From assembly GCA_944321685.1 (NCBI GenBank), contig CALUMH010000024.1, forward strand, positions 1-37,402: DNA of 37,402 bases, in the 5' to 3' direction. The DNA is from an uncultured Muribaculaceae bacterium. GTDB taxonomy: Bacteria > Bacteroidota > Bacteroidia > Bacteroidales > Muribaculaceae. Shown one piece after another: positions 23,438-33,959 of the stretch. The notes under the pieces were generated by a model. The model was not told the origin of the DNA. It worked only from the letters and a program-made list of their open reading frames with translations, and did not search any database. Each line of letters begins with the position of its first letter. The first letter of the stretch is position 1. Made by a program: the position numbers and the translations under genes.

Positions 23438-26400
23438 TCACTGTCTCCCGTGGCAATCTTTATATTTCTTGCCGCTGCCGCATGGGCATGGGTCGTTGCG
23501 ACCCACCTTCGGTCCTGTCTTAACTATGGGCGTGTGGCGGCGTTGCTGGCCTTGGGGCTGGCCGGCCACACGACGTTGCGCATCAGCTCCGGGATAAGCC
23601 TCCTTGCTCTCGGTGTATTGTGGTTGGCGACGACCGGCCGATGGGTCGCCCGGCATGGCAACTTGCGGCGTTGACGGACGGGCGAAATCGCTCGACACCG
23701 ACGTATTCGATGACGACATTCCTCCACCGGAAGCTGATTGCTGCGGTTGCGGCTGAGGCTGCTGCACGGGCACCATGCCACGCATCAATATAGATATCGC
23801 CTTGGTATTCATATTATTGAGCATGGCAGCAAACAAATTGAATGATTCTATCTTATAAATCAAGAGCGGATCCTTCTGTTCGTAGCTGGCATTCTGTACC
23901 GACTGGCGCAATTGGTCAAGGTCGCGCAAGTGCTCTTTCCATGCCTCATCGATAGTCATCAGCAAAATAGCCTTCTGCCAAGCCTTGGCAATGCTGCGGC
24001 CTTCACTCTTGTAAGCCTCGCCGATGTTGACAGGTATGCCATAGGTATGGCGGCCGTCGGTAATTGGCACACGCATCATCTTATCTACGGCATCGGGATG
24101 CTGTTCAACTATCATCTTTATAACCGGGTAGGCCACTTCGGCAATGCGGTCGCTCTTGCGGCGGAAAGTGGCAATCACCTCGTTATAAATCTTCTCAATC
24201 ATATCTTTAGGCTCCATTTTCAGGAACTCTTGTTCACTGAAAGGTATCTCGATTGCATAGTTCGACATCACTTTCATGCGCAAATCGGGATAATCGCTTT
24301 GTGCACTATGCTCACCGACGATGGTTTCGACATTCTCACGTATCATGTTCACAATGTCAAGCCCGATGCGTTCACCCATCAATGCGTGATGACGACGGGT
24401 ATAGACAACATTACGCTGCGTGTTCATCACGTCATCATACTCAAGCAAGTGCTTACGAATGCCGAAATTGTTTTCCTCGACACGCTTCTGTGCACGTTCC
24501 ACCGACTTCGACAACATGGGTGATTCAAGCATTTCACCCTCTTTAAGCCCCATGCGGTCGATAAGCTTTGCAACATTGTCGCCAGCGAAAAGACGCATAA
24601 CGGTGTCTTCAAACGAAACAAAGAATACCGATGAACCCGGGTCTCCCTGGCGACCCGAACGACCACGCAACTGGCGATCGACACGCCGTGACTCATGGCG
24701 TTCGGTACCGATGATGGCAAGACCACCGGCGGCCTTCACTTCGGGAGCAAGCTTGATGTCGGTACCACGACCGGCCATATTGGTGGCAATAGTCACCACG
24801 GCTTTTTGACCTGCCTGAGCCACGATTTCGGCCTCGCGTTGGTGCAACTTGGCATTCAGCACATTGTGCGGGATATGGCGCATGGTGAGCATACGGCTTA
24901 GCAACTCACTTATTTCAACCGAGGTAGTACCCACAAGTACCGGCCGCCCGGCTTTCACCATATTCTCGATTTCCTCGATTACTGCATTGTATTTTTCTTT
25001 CTTAGTCTTATACAAGCGGTCGTTCATATCGATACGTTGCACCGGCTTGTTGGTGGGAATGGTCACAACGTCAAGTTTGTAAATATCCCAAAACTCGCCC
25101 GCTTCGGTCTCGGCAGTACCGGTCATACCGGCAAGCTTGTGATACATACGGAAGTAATTTTGCAGCGTAATCGTTGCAAACGTCTGTGTGGCATCTTCCA
25201 CTTTCACACCTTCTTTTGCCTCGATAGCCTGGTGCAAGCCGTCGCTGTAACGGCGACCTTCCATTATACGTCCCGTCTGCTCATCGACAATCTTCACCTT
25301 GCCGTCTTCCGACACAATGTATTCCACATCGCGCGTAAACAACGCATACGCCTTGAGCAACTGGTTGACAGTGTGCACACGCTCGGCCTTGACGGCATAG
25401 TTTTGCATCAACTCGTCTTTTTTAGCAACCTTTTCCTCATCGGTAAGCGGTTCGTTATCTACTTGCGACAAGTCGGTTGCTATATCGGGCAACACAAAGA
25501 ATGTCGGATCGGTCGTCGTACCTGTAAGCACATCTATACCCTTGTCGGTAAGTTGCACACTGTTGTTCTTCTCATCAATGACGAAATAAAGAGGATCGGT
25601 GACAATGTGCATCTCGCGGCTGTTATCTTGCATATAATATGCCTCGGTCTTTAGCATAAGCGGCTTTACACCTTCCTGGCTGAGGAACTTGATCAAGGCA
25701 TTGTTCTTGGGCAACCCCTTGTAAGCACGGTAAAGCAACAACGACCCTTCTTTCACTTTCTCGGGATCATCACTTGCCATGAGTGTCTTAGCCTGACCAA
25801 GCAAGTCGGTCACAAGTTTGCGCTGGGCATTAACCACACGTTCAACGTTGGGCTTGAATTGCTCAAACATTTGGTCGTTACCCTTTGCGACAGGTCCTGA
25901 AATAATCAGCGGGGTACGGGCATCATCGATAAGCACCGAGTCAACCTCATCGACTATGGCATAGTTATGTGCCCGCTGCACAAGATCTTCGGGCGACACG
26001 GCCATATTGTCACGCAAGTAGTCGAAACCAAACTCGTTGTTAGTTCCGAAAGTTATATCGCAATTATATGCGCGGCGACGTTGTGGCGAATTGGGCTGAG
26101 TCTTGTCGATACAGTCAACCGAAATTCCATGGAACATATATATAGGGCCCATCCATTCCGAGTCACGCTTGGCAAGGTAATCATTCACAGTAACCACATG
26201 AACGCCGTTACCCGGCAGAGCATTCAGGAACACCGGCAACGTGGCCACAAGCGTCTTACCTTCACCGGTAGCCATTTCGGCAATCTTGCCTTGGTGAAGC
26301 ACAATACCGCCTATGAGCTGTACGTCATAGTGCACCATGTCCCACTTGATTTCGTTACCGCCAGCCATCCAGTGGTTACGATATATGGCTTTGTCGCCAT

Positions 26401-26845
26401 CGATGGTGAGGAAGTCTTTCCCTTGGGCTGCGAGTTCACGGTCGAAATCACTGGCTGTGACTTCGATGGTTTCGTTTTGCGCGAAACGGCGGGCTGTATC
26501 CTTTACAATGGCAAACACCTCGGGCAAGACCTCGTTAAGTATGTCCTCGGTACGGTCAAGTATCTCTTTCTCTATCTTGTCGATTTGTTCCCATAGCGGC
26601 TCGCGCTTGTCATATTCAAGGCCTTCTATTTCGGCTTTCAATTTGGCTATTTCCTCTCGTTGCGGAGCCACATACCCCTTGATACGCGCACGAATAGCCG
26701 TGACACGACCGCGCAATTCGTCATTTGACAGTTTCTCTATCTCGGGATACACAGCTTTGATTTTTTCGACTATCGGCATAATTGCCTTCAAGTCACGCTG
26801 TGACTTATTCCCGAAAAGAGATTTCAAAAAATCGGTTAATCCCAT
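23438..26845 (-). CDS. secA: preprotein translocase ATPase SecA
   Basis: 1135 residues from the ATG at 26845 ([20 protein letters not shown]). The frame is open 38 codons further but without family similarity. SecA drives export through SecYEG. Seen: Walker [25 protein letters not shown]-like [20 protein letters not shown], the helicase region [12 protein letters not shown] with [12 protein letters not shown], and the C-terminal zinc motif [14 protein letters not shown]. The protein is longer than the roughly 900 residues of Proteobacterial SecA because of insertions, as usual in Bacteroidota, and has a low-complexity Gln/Pro/Ser linker before the zinc motif. TACCTTTG at 26936-26929 is a likely promoter element. 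Confidence 0.97.
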   Translation of the reverse strand: MGLTDFLKSLFGNKSQRDLKAIMPIVEKIKAVYPEIEKLSNDELRGRVTAIRARIKGYVAPQREEIAKLKAEIEGLEYDKREPLWEQIDKIEKEILDRTEDILNEVLPEVFAIVKDTARRFAQNETIEVTASDFDRELAAQGKDFLTIDGDKAIYRNHWMAGGNEIKWDMVHYDVQLIGGIVLHQGKIAEMATGEGKTLVATLPVFLNALPGNGVHVVTVNDYLAKRDSEWMGPIYMFHGISVDCIDKTQPNSPQRRRAYNCDITFGTNNEFGFDYLRDNMAVSPEDLVQRAHNYAIVDEVDSVLIDDARTPLIISGPVAKGNDQMFEQFKPNVERVVNAQRKLVTDLLGQAKTLMASDDPEKVKEGSLLLYRAYKGLPKNNALIKFLSQEGVKPLMLKTEAYYMQDNSREMHIVTDPLYFVIDEKNNSVQLTDKGIDVLTGTTTDPTFFVLPDIATDLSQVDNEPLTDEEKVAKKDELMQNYAVKAERVHTVNQLLKAYALFTRDVEYIVSEDGKVKIVDEQTGRIMEGRRYSDGLHQAIEAKEGVKVEDATQTFATITLQNYFRMYHKLAGMTGTAETEAGEFWDIYKLDVVTIPTNKPVQRIDMNDRLYKTKKEKYNAVIEEIENMVKAGRPVLVGTTSVEISELLSRMLTMRHIPHNVLNAKLHQREAEIVAQAGQKAVVTIATNMAGRGTDIKLAPEVKAAGGLAIIGTERHESRRVDRQLRGRSGRQGDPGSSVFFVSFEDTVMRLFAGDNVAKLIDRMGLKEGEMLESPMLSKSVERAQKRVEENNFGIRKHLLEYDDVMNTQRNVVYTRRHHALMGERIGLDIVNMIRENVETIVGEHSAQSDYPDLRMKVMSNYAIEIPFSEQEFLKMEPKDMIEKIYNEVIATFRRKSDRIAEVAYPVIKMIVEQHPDAVDKMMRVPITDGRHTYGIPVNIGEAYKSEGRSIAKAWQKAILLMTIDEAWKEHLRDLDQLRQSVQNASYEQKDPLLIYKIESFNLFAAMLNNMNTKAISILMRGMVPVQQPQPQPQQSASGGGMSSSNTSVSSDFARPSTPQVAMPGDPSAGRRQPQYTESKEAYPGADAQRRVAGQPQGQQRRHTPIVKTGPKVGRNDPCPCGSGKKYKDCHGRQ

Positions 26846-26928
26846 TTTATGTGTAGTAATTCTTGTTTTATTTGTATTTGGTGAAAATTTTACCGGTGAA
26901 ATTCCTTTTCCCCCGGATTTTTCGGCTA

Positions 26929-26936
26929 CAAAGGTA
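26929..26936 (-). promoter_or_regulatory. secA promoter -7 element
   Basis: TACCTTTG on the minus strand, followed by TTTATT-rich upstream sequence. A start near 26922 gives a leader of about 77 bases. No perfect -33 element. Confidence 0.5.
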
Positions 26937-27012
26937 ATAAATAGTTTTAAATCTGCCACTAAGATAGGCTGTTAGCACTCCAGCTTTTTTCACTTTGGGT
27001 AGCGCACACAGG

Positions 27013-28626
27013 TCAGTAGCCGAGGTACAGCGGCATCGACATGGCTGCATTAGGCGAGCGTATGCGCAATATACTTGCAATAGTAGGAGCAATGGTCGTC
27101 GCATCAACCGGAATGGTAATCTTTTGCGGTTTCACCGACGGAGCCATGATAAACACCGGCGTGTTGACGGCATTGGTACGTATAAGTTGAGCCTCGTCGA
27201 AGTTGTCGTTGCCTTGGTCCATGATAAGCCAGCCGGGACTCACTTCCACCACCACATCTCCGCAATAAGCCGGCACCATGGCACGGTGCAAAGCTCTAGC
27301 CTCGACACTTGCAGGATTGTTCAATATCTCCTCGAAAGTGTATGCAGCCCTTATGCCGCTCATTTGCCGCAACAATTCGCTCGACTTGGCACGCAATTCA
27401 GTAAGCGACAATTTCTTTTCTTCAATCAACTTGTGATTAAGAAAAAACTGGCGGTTGAAATATCCTTCCACCCACTGCCCGTTGCCATAAATGGCCATAA
27501 GATACATATTAAGCAACGAAATGGCACGATTGGGATAAAATTCGCCCGTAGGTATGTTAAACCGCTCGTCGGGCCGTGTATTATCATAATAGTATCCCGT
27601 TGATGCCACAAATACCATAGTGTTGCTCATGCCCACATTTTTGTCGATTTCGGCAAACAGGCGTGCAAGTTCACGGTCGAGACGTATGTACAAATCTTGG
27701 TTTTCCACACGGTTGTCTCCGTCGTGCGTGTAAAGGTAAGGTGCTGCGGTATAACCCAGGCAAAGCATATCGGTCTGCCCGCGGCGGCCCAATTTGAGAG
27801 CGTTCAAGTATTCGATTGCAACTGTAGTTACCTCGTTGTTGGCAAGTGCGCTTTTCTTATACTTGACAAAACGTTCACGGTCGGACGACGAATATATGTA
27901 ACGGAACGGGTAATATTTCTTGAATGAAAGTATATCGGGGTAATCATCGAGCGGAATGGCAGGCACCCACGACATGGTATCGAGCCGAGTTGCGAGCGGA
28001 AGCCTGTAATTACGCCCCGACAATATTTGCGGCGCGTTGCGGTAAAAGGTGGTCGATGCCCAGTTGCCGGTCCGGTCGTTGATCCAGAACGCACTATTGG
28101 CTGCATGGCCTGCAAGTAATATGGCCTGTTGCGGGTCGGTTGCAATTGAATGCACATATCCCATCCCGCTGCTATGCACACGCAGTTCATCGGTAATGGT
28201 CGATACTTTATATGCCGCAGGCGAATAAGCATCATCAGTAAAGTTCCCCATTGCCGACGGGTCGGCGAGTATATATTGAGCCTTGTCGTTTTTGCGGTCG
28301 AATACATAAGAGCACGGAATACCGTTGACGCTCGGCGAAGTGCCACTCATCAGCATTGCCGTACCCGAAGCTATATCAAGCCCCGGCACATCAAATTCAA
28401 CATTCTCAAGGAATGCCCCGTCGCGCATGAGCCGTTTAAATCCGTCTTCGCCGAAGCGGGCTTGCAGCAAATCGATATAATCGCTGCGCAACTGGTCAAT
28501 GACGATACCTATCACAAGGCGCGGACGCTCGGGATCCTGCGACAAAGCTGTCAATGCCACCATCGAGGCGACTATCGACGTGAGTATGCGATTTATTTGT
28601 CTGTGTTTGCGCGTGTGGTTCTGCAT
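27013..28626 (-). CDS. PafA-like alkaline phosphatase family protein, probably inactive
   Basis: 537 residues with a signal peptide (about 1-29, ending LTALSQ), so secreted to the periplasm. The overall alignment to PafA-type alkaline phosphatases is good (LVIGIVIDQLRSDYIDLLQ, MSGTSPSVNGI, AILLAGHAANSAFWI, LDRELARLFAEIDKNVG, TTIAPTIASILRI). Compared from memory with the Elizabethkingia enzyme, only the first metal Asp (D44) is kept. The nucleophile Thr position reads Ile85 (or Asp84). The D-x-x-x-H metal pair reads Pro296/Thr300, the DH pair of SADHG reads Thr343-Gly344, and the last metal His reads Asn488. The phosphate-binding Asn, Lys and Arg are also replaced. I infer a pseudo-enzyme with a binding or scaffold role. 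It overlaps the DUF4105 gene by 34 bases. Confidence 0.8.
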   Translation of the reverse strand: MQNHTRKHRQINRILTSIVASMVALTALSQDPERPRLVIGIVIDQLRSDYIDLLQARFGEDGFKRLMRDGAFLENVEFDVPGLDIASGTAMLMSGTSPSVNGIPCSYVFDRKNDKAQYILADPSAMGNFTDDAYSPAAYKVSTITDELRVHSSGMGYVHSIATDPQQAILLAGHAANSAFWINDRTGNWASTTFYRNAPQILSGRNYRLPLATRLDTMSWVPAIPLDDYPDILSFKKYYPFRYIYSSSDRERFVKYKKSALANNEVTTVAIEYLNALKLGRRGQTDMLCLGYTAAPYLYTHDGDNRVENQDLYIRLDRELARLFAEIDKNVGMSNTMVFVASTGYYYDNTRPDERFNIPTGEFYPNRAISLLNMYLMAIYGNGQWVEGYFNRQFFLNHKLIEEKKLSLTELRAKSSELLRQMSGIRAAYTFEEILNNPASVEARALHRAMVPAYCGDVVVEVSPGWLIMDQGNDNFDEAQLIRTNAVNTPVFIMAPSVKPQKITIPVDATTIAPTIASILRIRSPNAAMSMPLYLGY

Positions 28627-29831
28627 TGTTCCTTATAAACCAGTATATAGCTTACCGACCGTGCCATAAGGCTCAGCATAAGCGGGAAAGCTGCCGCATT
28701 TGCCACTTGAGGCAACAATGGCCACAAGACAAGCAGCAGAAAAACGACCGCAAAGTTAGCAAAATGATAGAAATATAACACCCTTTTTGCTTTTTTTATC
28801 CAAACGAGCACAGCCGGTAACAAAGCAAACGGGTGCAACCAGAAACCATTGAAATTGGGAGACGTGGCAGCATGGGTCGAAACAAATATCAGGAAGAACA
28901 CCAGCAATCCGCACAGCCCGGCGATGCCGAAAAGCAAGCTGTCGGTCCATCGGCTCACCTTGCCCCGCCGCACATCAAGCCACGACATCACCAATACGAG
29001 CACCAGCACTGCCACGGAAACCGCCAAAGGCGACTGCCATGCAGGAGTCGGGGGCAATATGTCGCCAGAGTCGCTTCCATTGTTAAGCACACGTGTGTCT
29101 GTCACAAGCGGCACAAGCCCGCCGTTCCGTTCCACACCGGCTTCGGCAAAAGCCTGCATCAGCACCATAGGCACAAACATTTGCTCGCGGTAATTGAGGG
29201 TATAATCGATGCCCGAGCCAAGCACAAGGTCTATGCCGAATTGTTGCCACGCATAATTGGCATTATACCGGCGCATCTCTTGGCGAAATGTAAGCGTATC
29301 GTGCATCTCGCCGTAATGCAATTTGTCACCAAGTACGCCTTCGATTATATCGCGTGGACGTGTGGCACAATTATCATACACATAATTATACCGGTAAGTG
29401 GCATTTTCAGGGCGCGCATTCTCCACGAGAGCCAGCAACACCTGCATGGCCTGCCGGCTGGTCAGGTTCAATTGCTGTTCCACCACCTTGCGCGACCTGT
29501 AGCCGACAAGCATATATGCACCGTCGTAACCGGCTACCTTATAATCGGTTTCTCCCTTCACAAAACGATAAATGAAATTTGGCGCATCGAAATCGAAAAT
29601 GCCGTAATTATACACCATATCGATATCGCCATGTTGCACCCTTAGCATGGTGTGGCCGTAAAGTTCATATACGTCAGGCCCCGGATAACAAGTGATAAGG
29701 CTTATCACTACATCATCTTGTTGTCCATTTGCCACAGTGTCACACTCTTCCTTAGGTGCAGCCCATGCCGACAATGCCATCGACATCAACGCCACCGCCA
29801 CAAAAATACATCTAAACATATTATGCGCCAT
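28593..29831 (-). CDS. DUF4105 (Lnb N-terminal-like) protein with five membrane helices
   Basis: 412 residues. A signal peptide (1-25, ending SAWAAP) is followed by a periplasmic domain (about 40-250) of the DUF4105 family. A Cys/His arrangement typical of papain-like folds is visible: His60 in ELYGHTMLRV and Cys155 in YVYDNCATRPRDI. Residues 265-397 contain five predicted membrane helices. This two-part layout matches Bacteroidota proteins described as lipoprotein N-acyltransferase (Lnb), so a role in lipoprotein maturation is possible, though I rely on recalled family naming. First gene of an operon with the pseudo-phosphatase. A consensus promoter lies at 29864-29894. Confidence 0.75.
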   Translation of the reverse strand: MAHNMFRCIFVAVALMSMALSAWAAPKEECDTVANGQQDDVVISLITCYPGPDVYELYGHTMLRVQHGDIDMVYNYGIFDFDAPNFIYRFVKGETDYKVAGYDGAYMLVGYRSRKVVEQQLNLTSRQAMQVLLALVENARPENATYRYNYVYDNCATRPRDIIEGVLGDKLHYGEMHDTLTFRQEMRRYNANYAWQQFGIDLVLGSGIDYTLNYREQMFVPMVLMQAFAEAGVERNGGLVPLVTDTRVLNNGSDSGDILPPTPAWQSPLAVSVAVLVLVLVMSWLDVRRGKVSRWTDSLLFGIAGLCGLLVFFLIFVSTHAATSPNFNGFWLHPFALLPAVLVWIKKAKRVLYFYHFANFAVVFLLLVLWPLLPQVANAAAFPLMLSLMARSVSYILVYKEQCRTTRANTDK

Positions 29832-29863
29832 ATCTCATTGCAATGTGCATACTTTTCTCACCA

Positions 29864-29894
29864 CAAAACTACACAGAATTTCCTTATTTGCAAA
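29864..29894 (-). promoter_or_regulatory. promoter of DUF4105-phosphatase operon
   Basis: TAGTTTTG (29871-29864) and TTTG (29894-29891) on the minus strand with a 19-base spacer. Transcription should start near 29857, about 26 bases before the ATG at 29831. Confidence 0.75.
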
Positions 29895-29918
29895 CATTAC
29901 ACAGTACAACAAAAACTA

Positions 29919-31160
29919 TCAGTCGCCGCGGTAGTGAGTTTGAAGGTACAGACGGGCTATGAAGTCCCAGTTTTCATGCAGAAGAGAGCGGCTGCCGCCT
30001 GCCTCGAAAGGAAGGCGCACATCGGGTACCAAATTGTTTTCAAACAGGTATTTCACCAAGTCTATTGGGGCCGCCCCGCGCTCGGTTACTATGCGGTGCC
30101 CTTCGCAGCGGGCGGCTTCGGGGTCATACATAGGGTTGGACGGATGGCAGATGTATTGTGCCACGTCGTGCGCAATGAGCAGTCCCCGGTGCGGGTTGCC
30201 AAGCAGCACGAAGTTCCCATACTTTTTCATGCCGGGAAGGTGGCCGTTTTCGGCCTTGCCCCACCCCATTTGCTCGCTTACGAACTGTTCAAGCGCATCA
30301 TATCCGTCAATAAAAGCAATGCGGCTGCCCCCGGTGGCCTCGACAAGCTGCCTGTAGAAACGGTGCTCCTTGCCTTTCTCCACTGTGCCCGCTACATTTT
30401 CCTTTGGATATTTGCCGTTGACTATCAACTCCATCCACTCCCCTACCGAAAGCGACAACGGACCAATGGTATTTTCAACCATCAGGCGGCGATTCACCTC
30501 CTGCATACGTTCGTTCCGCTCGCTGCCTTCGGGGGTATTTTTCATGATTTCAAGCAGTTCATGACCGCCATAATACAATGTTTCAAGCGACGACGGGCGC
30601 ATCAAGTAGCATTCCCAAAAGAGCCAACGCGACAAGTCGTATGCCTTTTCACGGTCTTGTTCGTCACTGAAATCCACATCCAATGCCATGTTATATTCCA
30701 CCGGTACCGGTGCTTCTTCATACACGGCATCGAGAAGTCCATGGAACAACCGCGCAAGCCGTTCCACATCGGGGTCGTGCGGCGACAAGCGGCCATGTCC
30801 GTACTGTTCGCTCTCACCATCAATCACATACCATATTATGAATTGCACGTCAATCAGGTTCAATTCACTGTCAATGTAGTCATCAGGACGGTCAAATAAC
30901 GGCACCGGACGGCCATACCACTTGTCACAAGCCTCCGAGAACGACCGCCATATTCCTGCATCGGCTATAATATCTTGAAAATAGCTCGTGACAGCAAGCA
31001 CCACGTCGCGGCGAACATCCTCACCCACGTTCATCAGCACACGGGCACGATCCCACATCTTGGCCAAGCGGCGTGCAAGCAGCATATAATATTGGTCACT
31101 CGCAGCCGCACCCGAAAAATTAGGCTGGCCTATCATAAAATCCTTGGCAGTAATTTCCAT
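29919..31160 (-). CDS. uncharacterised protein, probably DUF3843 family
   Basis: 413 residues from the ATG at 31160 (MEITAKDFMIGQPNFSGAAA). The frame is open 16 codons further with a hydrophobic stretch that would make a signal anchor, but the shorter start fits a soluble protein. No catalytic motif, signal peptide or membrane segment is evident from Met17. Features seen: a conserved-looking N-terminus (QYYMLLARRLAKMWD), an acidic middle part, and an EATGGSRIAFIDGYDALEQF segment. Length and composition resemble DUF3843, a Bacteroidota-restricted family of unknown function; this is recalled, not searched. It stands alone between the DUF4105 promoter and a divergent T9SS gene. Confidence 0.7.
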   Translation of the reverse strand: MEITAKDFMIGQPNFSGAAASDQYYMLLARRLAKMWDRARVLMNVGEDVRRDVVLAVTSYFQDIIADAGIWRSFSEACDKWYGRPVPLFDRPDDYIDSELNLIDVQFIIWYVIDGESEQYGHGRLSPHDPDVERLARLFHGLLDAVYEEAPVPVEYNMALDVDFSDEQDREKAYDLSRWLFWECYLMRPSSLETLYYGGHELLEIMKNTPEGSERNERMQEVNRRLMVENTIGPLSLSVGEWMELIVNGKYPKENVAGTVEKGKEHRFYRQLVEATGGSRIAFIDGYDALEQFVSEQMGWGKAENGHLPGMKKYGNFVLLGNPHRGLLIAHDVAQYICHPSNPMYDPEAARCEGHRIVTERGAAPIDLVKYLFENNLVPDVRLPFEAGGSRSLLHENWDFIARLYLQTHYRGD

Positions 31161-31278
31161 TTTCGCAACAATAATTATAACCAATATGATGCACAACAAT
31201 CGTGCCACCTTTGCATGGCACCATGTGCCTTGTCAATAATTTTTCTATCTAAACGGTGAATAATCGATATTTTTTACA

Positions 31279-31286
31279 TAAATTTG
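31279..31286 (+). promoter_or_regulatory. promoter -7 element of second T9SS gene
   Basis: TAAATTTG fits TAnnTTTG. A start near 31293 gives a leader of about 30 bases before the ATG at 31322. Confidence 0.5.
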
Positions 31287-31321
31287 CTGCGATATCAATC
31301 AACTTTTCATTCATTTGGACT

Positions 31322-33931
31322 ATGTATAAGAAATATTTGCTTTTCAGTGCGATGCTGTCAAGCATCGCTGCCACTCCGCTTGCGGCACAAGACGTGGTTA
31401 CATACGTTATGGTGCATGACACGGGCAGCGACGCAATAGTGAACCGCATCGACTACACCTACGACCAACAGAGCCGCATGGTGGAAGAACTCACCCGGGT
31501 ACCCAATTCCGAGGGTGGCTTCGACAACTACTACCGGGAAAACTACGGATATGACGACCAAGGCCGCCGCAACGTGGTGGAAAAGTTGCTTTGGGACGAA
31601 ACGCAATGGTTTTGGTACCCCAATTCCACAATCGACGACCAGCGCACCGTAACCGTATTCAACGACGACAACCGCCCGTCCGAAATATTCTATTACAGCC
31701 AATTCGACAGCCAAACCGAGGAATGGGGCGACGAATGGGAATACCACGGCGTATTTGAATATAATGGGAATACCGCAACTGAGAAACGCTATGGACGTTT
31801 CCCTGATGGCAGCGAAAAAACCGAGGCCAATGAATTGTTTAATTACACCTATGACGAGCATCAGCGCATTGTGGAAAAAATCAAAAACTTCTACATGAAC
31901 GATTTTTTCATGGGAGAAATAAAAAATCCCACTGACCGCTGGGTGTATGAATATGACGACAATGGCAATGTAACGCTCGAAGAGCAATATACCAACTCAA
32001 CTGATACCGAAGTCCCAACATGGACATTGATGTACAGCTACAAATACACCTACGAATATGACGACGATGGCAAAATCACACGCAAGACACAGAGCAACTA
32101 CGTGGAAATGAGCGATGCCTACGAGCCTTACTCCGACTTCACCTACGAATACTTCTACGGCACGAACGACGCACTGGAACTCGACTACGCCAACAACTTC
32201 GACGCAGCCGACGCACTCGACGGTTTCACCACCGAGGACGGGAACAAGGACGGAAACACCTGGACGCTCACTGGCGGCTCGCTGCAAGTAACATCGGCAC
32301 AGGCATCGGAGGCTCCCGAAATCCTGTACCTGCCTGCAATCCGTTTCTCGACCGACTACGAGGTGGAAATCACCTTCAATGCCCGCCTGGCCGAAGGCGA
32401 CACGGCCAAGGTGCAAATGATACTGTGCAGCAACGACAACGCCCACACGCCACTTGGCACCATCGGAGAAATCCACAAGGTAGCCTCCACCGAATACACA
32501 CAGGTGACCGGCCGAGTGGTTGCCGAAAAGAATTCGCCCTACGTGATAGGCATCTGCTTCGACAACAACTGCACCGGCACCACCCTCGTCATCGACGACC
32601 TTGCCGTGAAGAATGGCCGCAGCACCGACACGCCTATGGCTCCATATTACCTGCGAGCCACTGCGGAGCGTACTGGCTTATTGCAAGTGAGCCTTACTTA
32701 TGCGCCATACACGTTCACCATCGGCGGCGAATATATCGAGTCGGTTGACAAGACCGAACTTTACCGCGACGGCGTGGAAGATCCCATTTTCTCGACCGGA
32801 GAAGTAAGCACGTCGCTCGAACAGCGTTTTATCGATGAAACTATCCCCGAACGCGGCGAATACACCTACCGCGTATATTGCTATAAAGACGGCCTGCGCA
32901 GCGATGCCACCACTGTATCTGTGAAAGTGGGCTACCCCGTGCCTCACCCAATCACAGGGTTTAAGGCCGTGGAAAACCAAGACCACACCGTAACCCTGTC
33001 GTGGGATGCACCGGCTGCCGAGGATGGAGATGTGAAATACTGGATTATCCGCAACAACGAGGTAGAAGTGGCCCGCGACTTCACCGGCACTTCGTTCACC
33101 GACCGCACCATCGATACCTCGGCCGGGCAGACTTACGTATTCTACCGTGTGCAGCCCTACAACGAAATCGGAGCCGGCAACAATTGCTACTCCGAGTCGC
33201 TTTTCGTGGGTGAACCAAGTGCTATACCGTTCCGTGAATCGTGGCCTGGCAAGACGGGCACTCACCTGTGGCTCGAAGACATGATAAACGGCATAGACCA
33301 AGCCTGGGGCTACGCCTCGTCTTATAACGACATCGACCCACAAGACGGCGACGGCGGCATGGCCATGTTCCTGTCAACCCAAATCGAGCCGGGATATGCG
33401 ACTCGCCTGACGAGCGAAAAAATCGACCTTAGCTCCACCACAGCCCCCGAAGTAGCATTCTATATGTATATATATCCGGGCGAAGTATCCAACGATGCCC
33501 TTGTGGTAGAAGCCTCGACCGATAATGGAGAGTTCCAAATCGTGAGCGACCCCATCTCGGCTTCATTGCCCGAAACAAGCGGTTGGCAGCAACGCATAGT
33601 GCCACTTGAAGGCTTCGCCGGTGAAAAGAACGTGCGCATCGCCTTCCGCGGCATCTCAGATGCTACATATAACATTGCAATCGACAATGTTGTTGTTGCC
33701 GAAAAAGGTTACACAAGCATCAATGAGAATACCGCCATGGCCAATGCCCGTGTATATGCAGCCGGCGGCACGATCACGGTAGAAACAGACATGCCGAGCG
33801 ACATACGCATCTACTCGATAAGCGGTACGCCGGTTTATACTGCCAACGGACAGACGGCTAACGTTCAAGCAGCACCCGGTGCATACATTGTCACAGTAAA
33901 CGGTTCGGCTACAAAAGTACTGGTAAAATAA
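31322..33931 (+). CDS. secreted protein with YD-like repeats and T9SS sorting domain
   Basis: 869 residues from the ATG at 31322 (MYKKYLLFSAMLSSIAATPL), the start that gives a proper signal peptide. The frame continues 22 codons upstream from a GTG at 31256. Residues 40-290 contain irregular repeats of the form Y-x-Y-D-D-x-G/Q-x, e.g. YGYDDQGRRN, YTYDEHQRIVEK, YEYDDNGNVT, YEYDDDGKIT, as in YD/RHS-like surface proteins. A jelly-roll domain (290-432), two fibronectin III-like domains (440-535, 540-630) and a cleaved-adhesin/MAM-like domain (635-795) follow. The end (805-869, IRIYSISGTPVYTANGQTA ... APGAYIVTVNG) is a T9SS type A sorting domain. Predicted cell-surface protein; ligand unknown. A terminator follows. 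Confidence 0.85.
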   Translation: MYKKYLLFSAMLSSIAATPLAAQDVVTYVMVHDTGSDAIVNRIDYTYDQQSRMVEELTRVPNSEGGFDNYYRENYGYDDQGRRNVVEKLLWDETQWFWYPNSTIDDQRTVTVFNDDNRPSEIFYYSQFDSQTEEWGDEWEYHGVFEYNGNTATEKRYGRFPDGSEKTEANELFNYTYDEHQRIVEKIKNFYMNDFFMGEIKNPTDRWVYEYDDNGNVTLEEQYTNSTDTEVPTWTLMYSYKYTYEYDDDGKITRKTQSNYVEMSDAYEPYSDFTYEYFYGTNDALELDYANNFDAADALDGFTTEDGNKDGNTWTLTGGSLQVTSAQASEAPEILYLPAIRFSTDYEVEITFNARLAEGDTAKVQMILCSNDNAHTPLGTIGEIHKVASTEYTQVTGRVVAEKNSPYVIGICFDNNCTGTTLVIDDLAVKNGRSTDTPMAPYYLRATAERTGLLQVSLTYAPYTFTIGGEYIESVDKTELYRDGVEDPIFSTGEVSTSLEQRFIDETIPERGEYTYRVYCYKDGLRSDATTVSVKVGYPVPHPITGFKAVENQDHTVTLSWDAPAAEDGDVKYWIIRNNEVEVARDFTGTSFTDRTIDTSAGQTYVFYRVQPYNEIGAGNNCYSESLFVGEPSAIPFRESWPGKTGTHLWLEDMINGIDQAWGYASSYNDIDPQDGDGGMAMFLSTQIEPGYATRLTSEKIDLSSTTAPEVAFYMYIYPGEVSNDALVVEASTDNGEFQIVSDPISASLPETSGWQQRIVPLEGFAGEKNVRIAFRGISDATYNIAIDNVVVAEKGYTSINENTAMANARVYAAGGTITVETDMPSDIRIYSISGTPVYTANGQTANVQAAPGAYIVTVNGSATKVLVK

Positions 33932-33959
33932 AATACAGCCGACATTTTAACCATACCTA

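Noticed and set aside
29652..30899. 415-residue open frame on the plus strand
   Set aside because: Antisense to the DUF4105 gene end, its promoter and most of the DUF3843-like gene; no family similarity, and it crosses a consensus promoter of the opposite strand.
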